A DNA stretch of 64,000 nucleotides, taken from NCBI RefSeq assembly GCF_018614055.1, contig NZ_JAGGPB010000028.1, positions 35,784-99,783 of the forward strand, in the 5' to 3' direction. Both the position numbers and the translations under genes were made by a program. The notes beneath the pieces are model-generated. The model was not told the origin of the DNA and did not search any database. It worked only from the letters and a program-made list of their open reading frames with translations. Every line of letters starts with the position of its first letter. The stretch's first letter is position 1. This stretch comes from Streptomyces sp. ISL-98 (GTDB taxonomy: Bacteria; Actinomycetota; Actinomycetes; Streptomycetales; Streptomycetaceae). Below are positions 49,213 to 57,532 of the stretch, piece after piece.

Positions 49213-50847
49213 TCACACGTTTGGGGGCGACCCCTCGATCGGGCGTCCGAGGCTCGCTGTCAACCCATTGGGGGCCGGACGCTTCTGCCACGGCAACGGG
49301 CCGCCCGGCGGCCGGTACTCGACACCCAGTGCGTCAAGTCGGGCGTAGTGCCCTGTCATTCGCGCCTCGAAACCGGCGAAATCGCGCTCGGCGGACGGCG
49401 GCAGGTCCGACCAGGCGACCTCGGCGAAGGCGGCCAGGCGCGGGAACGTCTGGTAGTCGACGCGGCTCCGGTTCTCCATCACTTCGGTCCAGACGTTGGC
49501 CTGGGTGCCGAGCACGTGACGCGCCTCTTCGGGCGCGAGCTGCGGCGGTACGGGCTCGAAGCGGTAGACGTCCTCCAGCGTGCGTACGTACCCGATGGGC
49601 ATCGGCTCGTCCGCGCCGCCGTCCTGGCGGTGGTCCAAGTACACCTGCTGCTCGGGGCACATGACGACGTCGTGGCCTGCCCGGGCTGCGGTGATCCCGC
49701 CCGCGTATCCGCGCCAGGAGGAGACGGCGGCGCCGGGCGCCAGGCCGCCTTCGAGGATCTCGTCCCAGCCGATGAGGCGGCGGCCGCGGTCGGTGAGCCA
49801 GGTGTCGAAGTGCCGGATGAACCAGGACTGGAGCCGGTCCTCGCCGGTCAGGCCCAGTTCACGCATACGGGCCTGGGCGGCCGGGGACTTCTTCCACTGG
49901 TCCTTCAGCGCCTCGTCGCCGCCGATGTGGATGAAGGTGGAGGGGAAGAGGGCGAGGACTTCCTCGAAGACGCCCTCGAAGAAGCGGAGGGTGTTGTCAG
50001 TGGGGGCGAGTACGTTCTGATTAATGCCCCAGGTGTCCCAGACGGCGAGTTGGGAGGTGTCGACGATGTCCGTGTTGCCGAGTTCCGGGTATGCGGCGAT
50101 GGCGGCCTGCGAGTGGCCCGGGATATCGACCTCGGGGACGACGGTGATATGCCGCTCGGCGGCGTACGCGACGATCTCGCGGATGTCGTCCTGCGTGTAG
50201 TAACCGCCGTGCGGTGTCTGCGTCCACAACTCCGATGCCCGATGGCCCCATTTGGTGCGCGCACGCCACGCGCCGGTCTCCGTCAGCTTGGGGTGGCGCT
50301 TGATCTCGATGCGCCAGCCCTGGTCGTCGGTGAGGTGGAAGTGGAAGACGTTGAGCTTGTGGGCGGCGAGGAGGTCCAGGTAGCGCAGGACGCCGTCCTT
50401 GTGCATGAAGTGCCGTGAGACGTCGAGCATCAGGCCGCGCCAGCCGAAGCGGGGACTGTCCTCGACGGCGCAGCTCGGCAGCTTCCACACGCGGCCGGGG
50501 TTCACCGGTGCGCGACGGAAGGCGTCGGGGCCGAGGAGTTGGCGCAGGGTCTGGGCGCCGTAGAAGACTCCGGCCGCGTCGCCGCCGGTGAGGGTGACGC
50601 CGTCGGCGTTCACGTGCAGTGCGTAGCTCTCCGGACGCGCGCTCCCGGCGGCGATCCGCAGGCGGATCGCCGCCCCGGCCGTGCCCGGTGCCAGCGGCAG
50701 CCCTGTCGCTGCGCCGACCGTGCTGCTCAGCCAGCGCGCGACGCCCTCCGTACCGGGCTGCGCGTCCACCACGGTGTTCCGGTCGAGGAGGAAGCCGTCC
50801 GTACTGCCGAAGCCCTGGTAGCCGAGGGGCGCGGGAATGAGGTCCAT
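49213..50847 (-). CDS. Cytoplasmic beta-N-acetylhexosaminidase (GH20)
   Basis: 544 residues without a signal peptide. GH20 domains: an N-terminal alpha/beta module, then the TIM barrel beginning FGWRGLMLDVSRHFM. VFHFHLTDDQGWRIEIKRHP, VVPEVDIPGHSQAAIAAYP and the catalytic pair Asp311-Glu312 in HIGGDEA are present. It should hydrolyse chitobiose or other GlcNAc oligosaccharides imported by the ABC transporter encoded just upstream, releasing GlcNAc. ATG 50847 follows AAAGGACTGACGTG; the GTG directly before it is an alternative. It lies five bases from the permease stop. Confidence 0.92.
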   Translation of the reverse strand: MDLIPAPLGYQGFGSTDGFLLDRNTVVDAQPGTEGVARWLSSTVGAATGLPLAPGTAGAAIRLRIAAGSARPESYALHVNADGVTLTGGDAAGVFYGAQTLRQLLGPDAFRRAPVNPGRVWKLPSCAVEDSPRFGWRGLMLDVSRHFMHKDGVLRYLDLLAAHKLNVFHFHLTDDQGWRIEIKRHPKLTETGAWRARTKWGHRASELWTQTPHGGYYTQDDIREIVAYAAERHITVVPEVDIPGHSQAAIAAYPELGNTDIVDTSQLAVWDTWGINQNVLAPTDNTLRFFEGVFEEVLALFPSTFIHIGGDEALKDQWKKSPAAQARMRELGLTGEDRLQSWFIRHFDTWLTDRGRRLIGWDEILEGGLAPGAAVSSWRGYAGGITAARAGHDVVMCPEQQVYLDHRQDGGADEPMPIGYVRTLEDVYRFEPVPPQLAPEEARHVLGTQANVWTEVMENRSRVDYQTFPRLAAFAEVAWSDLPPSAERDFAGFEARMTGHYARLDALGVEYRPPGGPLPWQKRPAPNGLTASLGRPIEGSPPNV

Positions 50848-50851
50848 CACG

Positions 50852-51685
50852 TCAGTCCTTTACCGCTCCGCCGAGTCCGGAGACCAGGCGTCGCTGTACG
50901 AGTACGAAGAAGACCAGCACCGGGACGGTCATCACCGTCGAGGCTGCCATGATCCCGCCCCAGTCGTTCTCCTCCGGCTTGAAGAAGACCAGCAGTGCCA
51001 TCGGAAGTGTCGACTGCGAGGTGTCGCTGATGATGAACGACTTGGCGAAGAGGAAGTCGTTCCACGTCGAGATGAAGGAGAAGACGCTCGTGGCGACCAG
51101 GCCGGGAAAGACCAGCGGAAAGAGGATCTGCCACAGAAAGCGGGAGCGGCTCGCGCCGTCGATGTACGCCGCCTCCTCGAGCGCCTCGGGGACGGCCTTC
51201 ACGAAGCCGCGCAGCATCCACACCGCGAAGGGCAGCGAGAAGGCGATGTGCGGAAGGATCAGCGAGCCGAGCGTATTGAGCTGTCCGAAGTCGCGCATCA
51301 GGAAGAACAGCGGGATCGTCAGTGCTTCGATCGGCACCATCTGCGCGACGAGAAACATGATCAGCAGCGTGGTGCGGAATCTGAACCGGAAGCGGGTGAC
51401 CGCCGTCGCCGCGAGAAAGGCGATCAGTGCGGACGCGACGACCACGACCGATGCCACCAGCAGGCTGTTGAGGAAATACCGGCCGAATTCCTGCTGTTCG
51501 AAGACGCGCCGGAAGGAGTCGAGCGAAGGCGAAAGCGTCCAGGGGCTGGCTTCCGTCGACTGGATCTCACCCGCCGGCTTGAAGGCGGAAAGCACCATCC
51601 AGTACAGCGGGAAGGCCACGACCAGCGCGACGAGCAGCGCGGACGCCTCCGCCGCGAGCCGCCAGGGTCGGCGTACAGCACTCAT
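50852..51685 (-). CDS. Sugar ABC transporter permease (MalG type)
   Basis: 277 residues, six helices. ALIAFLAATAVTRFRFRF and the EAA loop EALEEAAYIDGASRSRFLWQ are typical of the second CUT1 permease. GLGGAVKD is the characteristic C-terminus. ATG 51685 overlaps the preceding permease stop by four bases. As in other Streptomyces CUT1 systems, no ATPase is in the operon; a shared MsiK-type ATPase elsewhere is expected. Confidence 0.92.
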   Translation of the reverse strand: MSAVRRPWRLAAEASALLVALVVAFPLYWMVLSAFKPAGEIQSTEASPWTLSPSLDSFRRVFEQQEFGRYFLNSLLVASVVVVASALIAFLAATAVTRFRFRFRTTLLIMFLVAQMVPIEALTIPLFFLMRDFGQLNTLGSLILPHIAFSLPFAVWMLRGFVKAVPEALEEAAYIDGASRSRFLWQILFPLVFPGLVATSVFSFISTWNDFLFAKSFIISDTSQSTLPMALLVFFKPEENDWGGIMAASTVMTVPVLVFFVLVQRRLVSGLGGAVKD

Positions 51686-52575
51686 AGTTCTTCTCCCTGG
51701 CGTCGCAACAGCCGCAGGTATACGAGCGTGACGGCCAGCAGAATCACCAGCATGACGACGCCGATCGCCGAGCCCAGGCTGTACTGGGAAGACGCGAAGG
51801 CCTTCTGGTACGCGTAGACATTGAGGACGAGGTTCTGGCCGGCGATTCCGCCGCCGTTGGTCATCACGTAGATCTGGGTGAAGATTTTGAAGTCCCAGAT
51901 GATCGACTGGATCGTGACGACCACCAGGATCGGCCGCAGCACCGGCGCCATGACCGACCGCCAGATACGCCACTGCGATGCCCCGTCCAGGGACGCCGCC
52001 TCCAGCACCTCCGCCGGGATGGCCCTGATGCCCGCGTACACGGTCACCATTACGAACGGGAAGGAGCACCACACCACTTCGAGGAGTACGAGCGCGAAGG
52101 CGCTGTAGCGCCCGTACGTCCACGAATGGTCGCCGAGCCCCAGCACCTTGTTGACGGGGCCGAAGTCCGGGTCGAAGAGGAACACCCAGACGGTGGACCC
52201 GGTGATCGCCGGGGTCGCCCACGCGCCGAGCGCGGCCATCATCAGCGCGAGGCGCGGCAGCGCGCGTACGCGTGTCAGCAGCACGGCCAGCGTGCAGCCG
52301 ACCGACAGCGTGGCGATCACACAAGCGGCGGCGAAGACGACGGTGGCGAGCAGCACCTGCCAGAACTGGGGGTCGCCGAAGAGCGTCGTGTAGTTGCCGA
52401 AGCCCTGGAAGGTGGTCGGCTCGCCGCCGCTGACCTGCGCCTGCGTGTACTCCAGGAAGGAGATCAGGCCGAGTTGGTAGATCGGGTAGACGAGCAGGCC
52501 GCCGAGTACGACCAGGGCGGGCGCGAGGTAGAGCCAGGGCGTCCCGCCGGGGCCTCGCCGCACGGTCGCGCTCAA
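51682..52575 (-). CDS. Sugar ABC transporter permease (MalF type)
   Basis: 297 residues, six helices. YLAPALVVLGGLLVYPIYQL begins the first helix, and the EAA loop is LEAASLDGASQWRIWRSVMA. QSIIWDFKIFTQIYVMTNGG is the conserved segment after it. The TTG start at 52575 shares four bases with the binding-protein stop (TTGA), a typical coupling; a GTG four codons later is the alternative. Pairs with the MalG-type permease. Confidence 0.9.
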   Translation of the reverse strand: MSATVRRGPGGTPWLYLAPALVVLGGLLVYPIYQLGLISFLEYTQAQVSGGEPTTFQGFGNYTTLFGDPQFWQVLLATVVFAAACVIATLSVGCTLAVLLTRVRALPRLALMMAALGAWATPAITGSTVWVFLFDPDFGPVNKVLGLGDHSWTYGRYSAFALVLLEVVWCSFPFVMVTVYAGIRAIPAEVLEAASLDGASQWRIWRSVMAPVLRPILVVVTIQSIIWDFKIFTQIYVMTNGGGIAGQNLVLNVYAYQKAFASSQYSLGSAIGVVMLVILLAVTLVYLRLLRRQGEEL

Positions 52576-53876
52576 CCTGCCGCGCCGAACGCGTCGTTCA
52601 TCTTCTTCGCCGCGTCGCCGGAGGCCGCCGCCACGTCCTTACGGCCGCTGACGACCTCCTGGAACATCGTCGGCAGGACGAGCGAGGAGTCGATCTGCGC
52701 CCAGCCCGGCGAGGCCGGAGCCGCCTTGGCGCCCGCCGCGAGCGTCGCGATGAAGGGCTCGACGAACGGCTCCTTCTCCGCGGCGTCCTCGCGCACATCG
52801 GTGTACGTCGGCAGGAAGCCCATCGCGTCGAAGAGCTCGCCCTGCGTCTTCTTCCCGGCCAGCTGCTTCATCAGGTCGACGGCGAGCGTGCGGTGCGAAC
52901 TGCTCTTGAGTACGCCGAGGTTGTTGCCGCCCGCGAAGGCCGGCGCGATCTCGCCGGACTTGACGCCGGGCAGCGGCACCACCGCGTACTTCCCCTTCAC
53001 CTTGCCCGCCTCGACCGCGGCATGGCTGAAGTCGCCGCCGATCGCCATGCCCGCCCTGCCCGAGGCGAAGGCAGTGACGGTGTCGTTGCCACCCATCTCG
53101 GCGCACTTGGCGGCCGGGCAGTTGTCGCCGCCGAAGAGCGAGGTGTACGCCTTGATGCCCTTCTGGGCGGCGGGGCTGTCGATGGCGGACGTGTACGTTC
53201 CGCCGCTCTCCTCGGCGAGTTCCCCGCCGTTGGCCCAGATGAAGGGCATCGCGCCGTACGTGTACGCGCCGCCGACCGCGAGCCCGTACAGCTCCGGCTT
53301 CGCCTTGCGGATCTTCTTTGCGGCGGCGATCAGTTCGGCCTGGGACCTGGGCGGCTTGATGCCGAGGTCCTTGAAGACGTCGGTGCGGTAGTACAACGCC
53401 CGTACGCCGACGAAGAGCGGGGCGCCGTAGACCTTGCCGCCGACGGTCACCGACTGCCGGGCCGTCGGGTCGGTGTCCCTGGCCTCGCTCCAGGCCGCGA
53501 ACTCCTCGGTGACATCGGCGAGTCCGCCGTCCTTGACGTAGCCGGCCGTGTCGGTGTTGCCGTACTCGATCAGGTCGGGGGCGCTCTTCGGGTCGTTGAA
53601 GGCGGCCTTGATCTTCTGGGCGCGGGTCTCGACCGGTATGTACTCGATCTCGACCTCGGCGTCCTTGTGCCGGGCGCGGAAGGCGTCGACGGCGCGGTCG
53701 ACGACCTCCTCCTTGGGCGTGTTGGCGACCTCCTGGAAGAGCCAGACACGCAGCGTGCCGCTCTTCTCGTCCCGCTCGGCGCTGTTGTCGGAGGTCTGCG
53801 GGGCGCAGGCGGTGGCGGTGAGGCCCGCCAGGACAAGTGCGGTGACCGGGGCGGCAATGCGGGCAGAAAGCTTCAT
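52572..53876 (-). CDS. Sugar-binding lipoprotein of a CUT1 ABC importer
   Basis: 434 residues. Signal peptide with lipobox TATAC (Cys24). The family 1 binding-protein fold includes TLRVWLFQEVANTPKEEVVD, APDLIEYGNTDTAGYVKDGG and GRAGMAIGGDFSHAAV. The ligand is probably a GlcNAc or chitooligosaccharide judged from the downstream GH20 gene; that is inference. ATG 53876 gives MKLSARIAAPV. Two tandem operator-like repeats lie 22-60 bp upstream. This operon resembles dasABC in layout but the upstream sites are not dre elements. Confidence 0.9.
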   Translation of the reverse strand: MKLSARIAAPVTALVLAGLTATACAPQTSDNSAERDEKSGTLRVWLFQEVANTPKEEVVDRAVDAFRARHKDAEVEIEYIPVETRAQKIKAAFNDPKSAPDLIEYGNTDTAGYVKDGGLADVTEEFAAWSEARDTDPTARQSVTVGGKVYGAPLFVGVRALYYRTDVFKDLGIKPPRSQAELIAAAKKIRKAKPELYGLAVGGAYTYGAMPFIWANGGELAEESGGTYTSAIDSPAAQKGIKAYTSLFGGDNCPAAKCAEMGGNDTVTAFASGRAGMAIGGDFSHAAVEAGKVKGKYAVVPLPGVKSGEIAPAFAGGNNLGVLKSSSHRTLAVDLMKQLAGKKTQGELFDAMGFLPTYTDVREDAAEKEPFVEPFIATLAAGAKAAPASPGWAQIDSSLVLPTMFQEVVSGRKDVAAASGDAAKKMNDAFGAAG

Positions 53877-53897
53877 CCGAAATCCCCTGCGGGTCGG

Positions 53898-53936
53898 CGT
53901 TGCAACATACGCAACGAGCGTTTCGTACTGCACAAC
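53898..53936 (-). promoter_or_regulatory. Tandem operator-like repeats before the sugar ABC operon
   Basis: On the minus strand GTTGTGCAGTACGAAACG (53936-53919) and GTTGCGTATGTTGCAACG (53915-53898) share GTTG.G.A and G.AACG and are spaced 21 bp, two helical turns. The second contains the perfect arms CGTTGC/GCAACG. They lie 22-60 bp before the binding-protein ATG, where a repressor would block transcription. The pattern resembles LacI- or ROK-type operators, not DasR. Confidence 0.65.
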
Positions 53937-54021
53937 ACGCAGGAGATTAGGGGCGGTCCCCCACCCCGACAAGAGGTCTCAACCACTCTGTGACCGGCGG
54001 GAGCACCCCGTGCAACGCGGA

Positions 54022-54060
54022 CGGCCCCCGGGGCGCGCACTCAGCGCGCCCCGGGGGCCG
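54022..54060. terminator. Strong terminator between DUF3039 gene and the sugar ABC operon
   Basis: CGGCCCCCGGGGCGCGC and GCGCGCCCCGGGGGCCG form a 17-bp perfect stem with a short ACTCA loop, 30 bp past the DUF3039 stop. Confidence 0.85.
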
Positions 54061-54090
54061 TCACGGGTGGAGCAGGGACTGCTTACAGGG

Positions 54091-54390
54091 CTACTTCTTG
54101 CCCTTGTCCTTGCCGCCCTTGTCCTTGTCGCCACCGGCGCCCAGGGACTCGAAGATTTCCTTGCACATCGGGCAGACCGGGTACTTCTTCGGGTCGCGTC
54201 CCGGGATCCAGACCTTGCCGCAGAGCGCCACGACGGGCGTACCGTCGAGCGCGCTCGCCATGATCTTGTCCTTCTGGACGTAATGGGCGTACCGCTCGTG
54301 GTCTCCGTCGCCGTGCGAGGTCAGCGGCGTCGGTTCGACGAGGGTCCCCGTACCTGCCCCGCGCTCGGGCTCGGGCTCAAGAGTGCTCAT
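54091..54390 (-). CDS. DUF3039 protein with a zinc-ribbon-like motif
   Basis: 99 residues. HERYAHYVQKDKIMASALDG and VALCGKVWIPGRDPKKYPVC-PMCKEIFESL match DUF3039. Three Cys (C-x16-CxxC) and nearby His suggest a small zinc site. The C-terminal GDKDKGGKDKGKK tail is highly charged. Start at ATG 54390. It follows the AlgH-like gene by 30 bp on the same strand and is probably co-transcribed. Function unknown. Confidence 0.87.
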   Translation of the reverse strand: MSTLEPEPERGAGTGTLVEPTPLTSHGDGDHERYAHYVQKDKIMASALDGTPVVALCGKVWIPGRDPKKYPVCPMCKEIFESLGAGGDKDKGGKDKGKK

Positions 54391-54420
54391 GGCATCCAAG
54401 CGTACTCACCCCCGGCGCGT

Positions 54421-54981
54421 TCAGTTCAGGCTCGGGTCGTCCGGGTACGTCGCGATCATCGCCAGCTTGCTGCGCTGCCTGCGCAGTACGGCCCGCCACA
54501 GGCTCTCCGGCTCCGGTGACGACACATCCCCGGGCTCCGACTCGACGACGTACCAGGCACCCTCGCGCAGTTCGTTCTCCAGCTGGCCGGGCCCCCATCC
54601 CGAATACCCGGCGAAGATCCGCAGCGAGCCGAGGGCCGCCGCGAGCAGCTCCGGCGGGGCCTCAAGGTCGACCAGGCCGATCGCGCCGTAGACCCTGCGC
54701 CAGCCCAGCGGCCCTTCGTCGCCGGGGATCACGGCCACCCCCAGCGCCGAGTCGAGCGAGACCGGGCCGCCCTGGAAGACGACGTCCGGGTCGCCCGCGA
54801 GCGCCGCCCAGGGCAGCAGGATGTCGCGGACGCCGACCGGGGTCGGGCGGTTGAGGACCACGCCGAGGGAGCCCTCCTCGTCGTGGTCGATGAGGAGCAC
54901 CACCGCGCGGTCGAAGTTGGGGTCCGCGAGGGCCGGTGAGGCCACCAGCAGCCGCCCTGTGAGCGAGGACACCTCCGTCAT
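54421..54981 (-). CDS. YqgE/AlgH family protein
   Basis: 186 residues. SLTGRLLVASPALADPNFDR, VVLLIDHDEEGSLGVVLNRP, VFQGGPVS and FAGYSGWGPGQLENELREGA-WYV are YqgE/AlgH signatures. The family is widespread and its biochemical role unclear; the alginate-regulator name comes from Pseudomonas. ATG 54981 is preceded by a weak ribosome site; in-frame ATGs at 54990 and 55002 would add 3 and 7 residues. Divergent from murA with a 253-bp region between. Confidence 0.93.
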   Translation of the reverse strand: MTEVSSLTGRLLVASPALADPNFDRAVVLLIDHDEEGSLGVVLNRPTPVGVRDILLPWAALAGDPDVVFQGGPVSLDSALGVAVIPGDEGPLGWRRVYGAIGLVDLEAPPELLAAALGSLRIFAGYSGWGPGQLENELREGAWYVVESEPGDVSSPEPESLWRAVLRRQRSKLAMIATYPDDPSLN

Positions 54982-55234
54982 GCGACACATGATCCCGCAC
55001 ATTCCCCCTCCGGGGGGAGCGGACGGCGATGCGTAAGCGTGCGCAGCTCAGGGCGCACTGCAGCAGCGGGAGCGCGCACCCCCGGAACGTCACCCTCCGC
55101 AGAGGCCGCTGTGCGGAGAGTGTTGTGTCTGATTCATGACATACGCGCACCCCCCTCGGCCTTATGGCACAGGGGTAGTCGCCCCTTACTCTTTTCACTG
55201 GCCACCTGTCCGACCACTCCGGAACGCGAGATCC

Positions 55235-56575
55235 ATGACCGGCACTGACGATGTACTGCTTGTCCACGGCGGCACCCCGCTCGAGGGCGAGATCCGCGTC
55301 CGCGGCGCGAAGAACCTGGTGCCGAAGGCGATGGTCGCCGCGCTCCTCGGCAGCGGTCCGAGCCGACTGCGCAACGTGCCCGACATCCGTGACGTGCGCG
55401 TCGTACGCGGACTCCTCCAGCTGCACGGCGTGACGGTCCGCCCCGGTGAGGAACCGGGCGAGCTGATCCTCGACCCGTCCCACGTCGAGTCCGCCAACGT
55501 CGCCGACATCGACGCCCACGCGGGCTCCTCGCGCATCCCGATCCTGTTCTGCGGCCCGCTGCTGCACCGGCTGGGCCATGCGTTCATCCCGGGCCTGGGC
55601 GGCTGTGACATCGGCGGCCGGCCGATCGACTTCCACTTCGAGGTGCTGCGCCAGTTCGGCGCGACGATCGAGAAGCGGGCGGACGGCCAGTACCTGGAGG
55701 CCCCGCAGCGGCTGCGCGGCTGCAAGATCCGCCTGCCGTACCCGTCGGTCGGCTCGACGGAGCAGGTGCTGCTGACGGCCGTTCTGGCCGAGGGCGTCAC
55801 CGAGCTGTCGAACGCCGCCGTGGAGCCGGAGATCGAGGACCTCATCTGCGTACTGCAGAAGATGGGCGCGATCATCTCCATGGACACCGACCGTACGATC
55901 CGGATCACCGGTGTCGACTCGCTCGGCGGCTACAACCACCGCGCGCTCCCGGACCGCCTGGAGGCGGCCTCCTGGGCGTCCGCGGCGCTCGCCACCGAGG
56001 GCAACATCTACGTGCGCGGCGCCCAGCAGCGCTCGATGATGACGTTCCTCAACACGTTCCGCCGGGTCGGCGGCGCGTTCGAGATCGACGACGAGGGCAT
56101 CCGCTTCTGGCACCCGGGCGGCCCGCTCAACGCGATCGCCCTGGAGACGGACGTGCACCCCGGCTTCCAGACCGACTGGCAGCAGCCGCTGGTCGTGGCC
56201 CTGACGCAGGCGTCGGGCCTGTCCATCGTCCACGAGACGGTGTACGAGTCGCGCCTCGGCTTCACGTCCGCGCTGAACCAGATGGGCGCGCACATCCAGC
56301 TGTACCGCGAGTGCCTGGGCGGCTCCGACTGCCGCTTCGGCCAGCGCAACTTCCTGCACTCGGCGGTCGTCAGCGGTCCGACGAAGCTCCAGGGCGCGGA
56401 TCTGGTCATTCCCGACCTGCGCGGCGGCTTCTCGTACCTGATCGCGGCGCTGGCGGCGCAGGGCACGTCGCGGGTGCACGGCATCGACCTGATCAACCGC
56501 GGCTACGAGAACTTCATGGAGAAGCTGATGGAGCTCGGCGCGAAGGTGGAACTGCCGGGCGGAGCGCTCGTCTGA
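55235..56575 (+). CDS. murA: UDP-N-acetylglucosamine 1-carboxyvinyltransferase family (MurA)
   Basis: 446 residues with the two-domain EPSP-synthase-like fold. Active-site residues: Lys26 in RVRGAKNLVPKAM, Arg100 in SSRIPILFCGP, and the PEP/fosfomycin Cys124 in IPGLGGCDIGGRP. Reaction: UDP-GlcNAc plus PEP to enolpyruvyl-UDP-GlcNAc, the first committed step of peptidoglycan synthesis. ATG 55235; the upstream GGAACGCGAG is a modest ribosome site. The Cys means fosfomycin sensitivity is possible. Streptomycetes may hold a second murA-like gene elsewhere, so its essentiality is unknown. A strong hairpin follows. Confidence 0.95.
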   Translation: MTGTDDVLLVHGGTPLEGEIRVRGAKNLVPKAMVAALLGSGPSRLRNVPDIRDVRVVRGLLQLHGVTVRPGEEPGELILDPSHVESANVADIDAHAGSSRIPILFCGPLLHRLGHAFIPGLGGCDIGGRPIDFHFEVLRQFGATIEKRADGQYLEAPQRLRGCKIRLPYPSVGSTEQVLLTAVLAEGVTELSNAAVEPEIEDLICVLQKMGAIISMDTDRTIRITGVDSLGGYNHRALPDRLEAASWASAALATEGNIYVRGAQQRSMMTFLNTFRRVGGAFEIDDEGIRFWHPGGPLNAIALETDVHPGFQTDWQQPLVVALTQASGLSIVHETVYESRLGFTSALNQMGAHIQLYRECLGGSDCRFGQRNFLHSAVVSGPTKLQGADLVIPDLRGGFSYLIAALAAQGTSRVHGIDLINRGYENFMEKLMELGAKVELPGGALV

Positions 56576-56606
56576 GAGTTTTCCCACGCGGAGTTTTCCC
56601 ACGCGT

Positions 56607-56655
56607 ACGGCGAAGGGGCGGCCACCCGGTCATCGGGTGGCCGCCCCTTCGCCGT
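56607..56655. terminator. Terminator after murA
   Basis: ACGGCGAAGGGGCGGCCACC and GGTGGCCGCCCCTTCGCCGT frame a stem of about 22 bp with a 5-nt loop. It also ends at the stop of the small convergent gene. Just before it GAGTTTTCCCACGCG is repeated in tandem (56576-56605). Confidence 0.85.
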
Positions 56656-56657
56656 AC

Positions 56658-56753
56658 TCAGTGAATGCCGGCGGCGGCGAGCGTCGCGATCAGCAGGGCC
56701 GCGCCCACGAGCAGGAGGGAGAGGCTGGGGCGGGTCTGACTGGCATCGCGCAC
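56658..56753 (-). CDS. 31-aa single-helix membrane peptide
   Basis: GTG 56753 with CAGGAG five bases upstream opens 31 codons ending at a TGA overlapping the murA terminator. The product begins with a polar RDASQTRPS stretch, followed by one hydrophobic helix (SLSLLLVGAALLIATLAAAG) and a two-residue tail. It is in the divergent region of neither gene, but convergent to murA. Real status rests on the ribosome site, the hydrophobic character and codon use; no homologue can be checked here. Confidence 0.5.
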   Translation of the reverse strand: MRDASQTRPSLSLLLVGAALLIATLAAAGIH

Positions 56754-56995
56754 GGTGAACTCCTGGTGGTCTGAGTCTGCGTACGGCTCCTCACCACTTT
56801 GCCGACGCTCAAACCTCCCGACACACAATCGCAGCTGACAGTCGTTCAGGCGGCTCGTGAGCAGGCCCGTACGGGCCCGTACCGCCTCCGTGGACCCCTG
56901 ACCCGGCCCAGGCCCTGATACGGCCTCAGAAACGCGAAGAGGGCGGCCGCCCGGCGTATTCCGGGTGAACGCCCCCTTCGGGTCTGCCTTGGGTG

Positions 56996-57277
56996 TTACT
57001 TGCCCTTGGCGGCTTCCTTGAGCTTGGAGCCCGCGGAGACCTTCACGCTGTAGCCGGCCGGGATCTGGATCGGGTCGCCGGTCTGCGGGTTACGAGCGGT
57101 GCGAGCGGCACGGTGGGTGCGCTCGAAGGTCAGGAAGCCGGGGATGGTTACCTTCTCGTCGCCCTTGGCGACGATCTCGCCGACGGTCTCGGCGAGAGCG
57201 GCCAGAACGGCGTCGGCGTCCTTGCGGGTCACGTCGGCACGGTCGGCCAGGGCGGCCACCAGCTCACTGCGGTTCAT
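56996..57277 (-). CDS. hup: HU-type nucleoid-associated protein
   Basis: 93 residues of classical HU length. MNRSELVAALADRADVTRKD, GFLTFERTHRAARTARNPQT and the beta-arm tip GDPIQIPAGYSVKVSAGSKL (with the IP of the intercalating proline) are present. It has no Lys/Ala-rich C-terminal tail, so it is the vegetative HupA type rather than the long sporulation HupS. ATG 57277 follows CGGGAGTAAC. An imperfect hairpin (about 56937-56982) follows. Monocistronic and probably highly expressed. Confidence 0.96.
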   Translation of the reverse strand: MNRSELVAALADRADVTRKDADAVLAALAETVGEIVAKGDEKVTIPGFLTFERTHRAARTARNPQTGDPIQIPAGYSVKVSAGSKLKEAAKGK

Positions 57278-57532
57278 GTTGTTACTCCCGTGTTCTTCTT
57301 GCCTGTAAGGCGTGAGATCGAAGCCGATGCTGCCAGGGCCCTCGGACAGTCCCCGGACCCGGGTCTGTCGTAAGACCCTCGCGCCCGAATACGCATCCTG
57401 CCCCCACCTGCGGCGGGAAAGCCAATCCGGCACCCTCCGGAGGGCCGCAAGGCTCATGGTCCGCCACCCTAAAGGGGCGTTTAGGGCCCTGCATCCCGCG
57501 ACGCGCCGGATGTCAGGCGGACGTGGGGCCCG

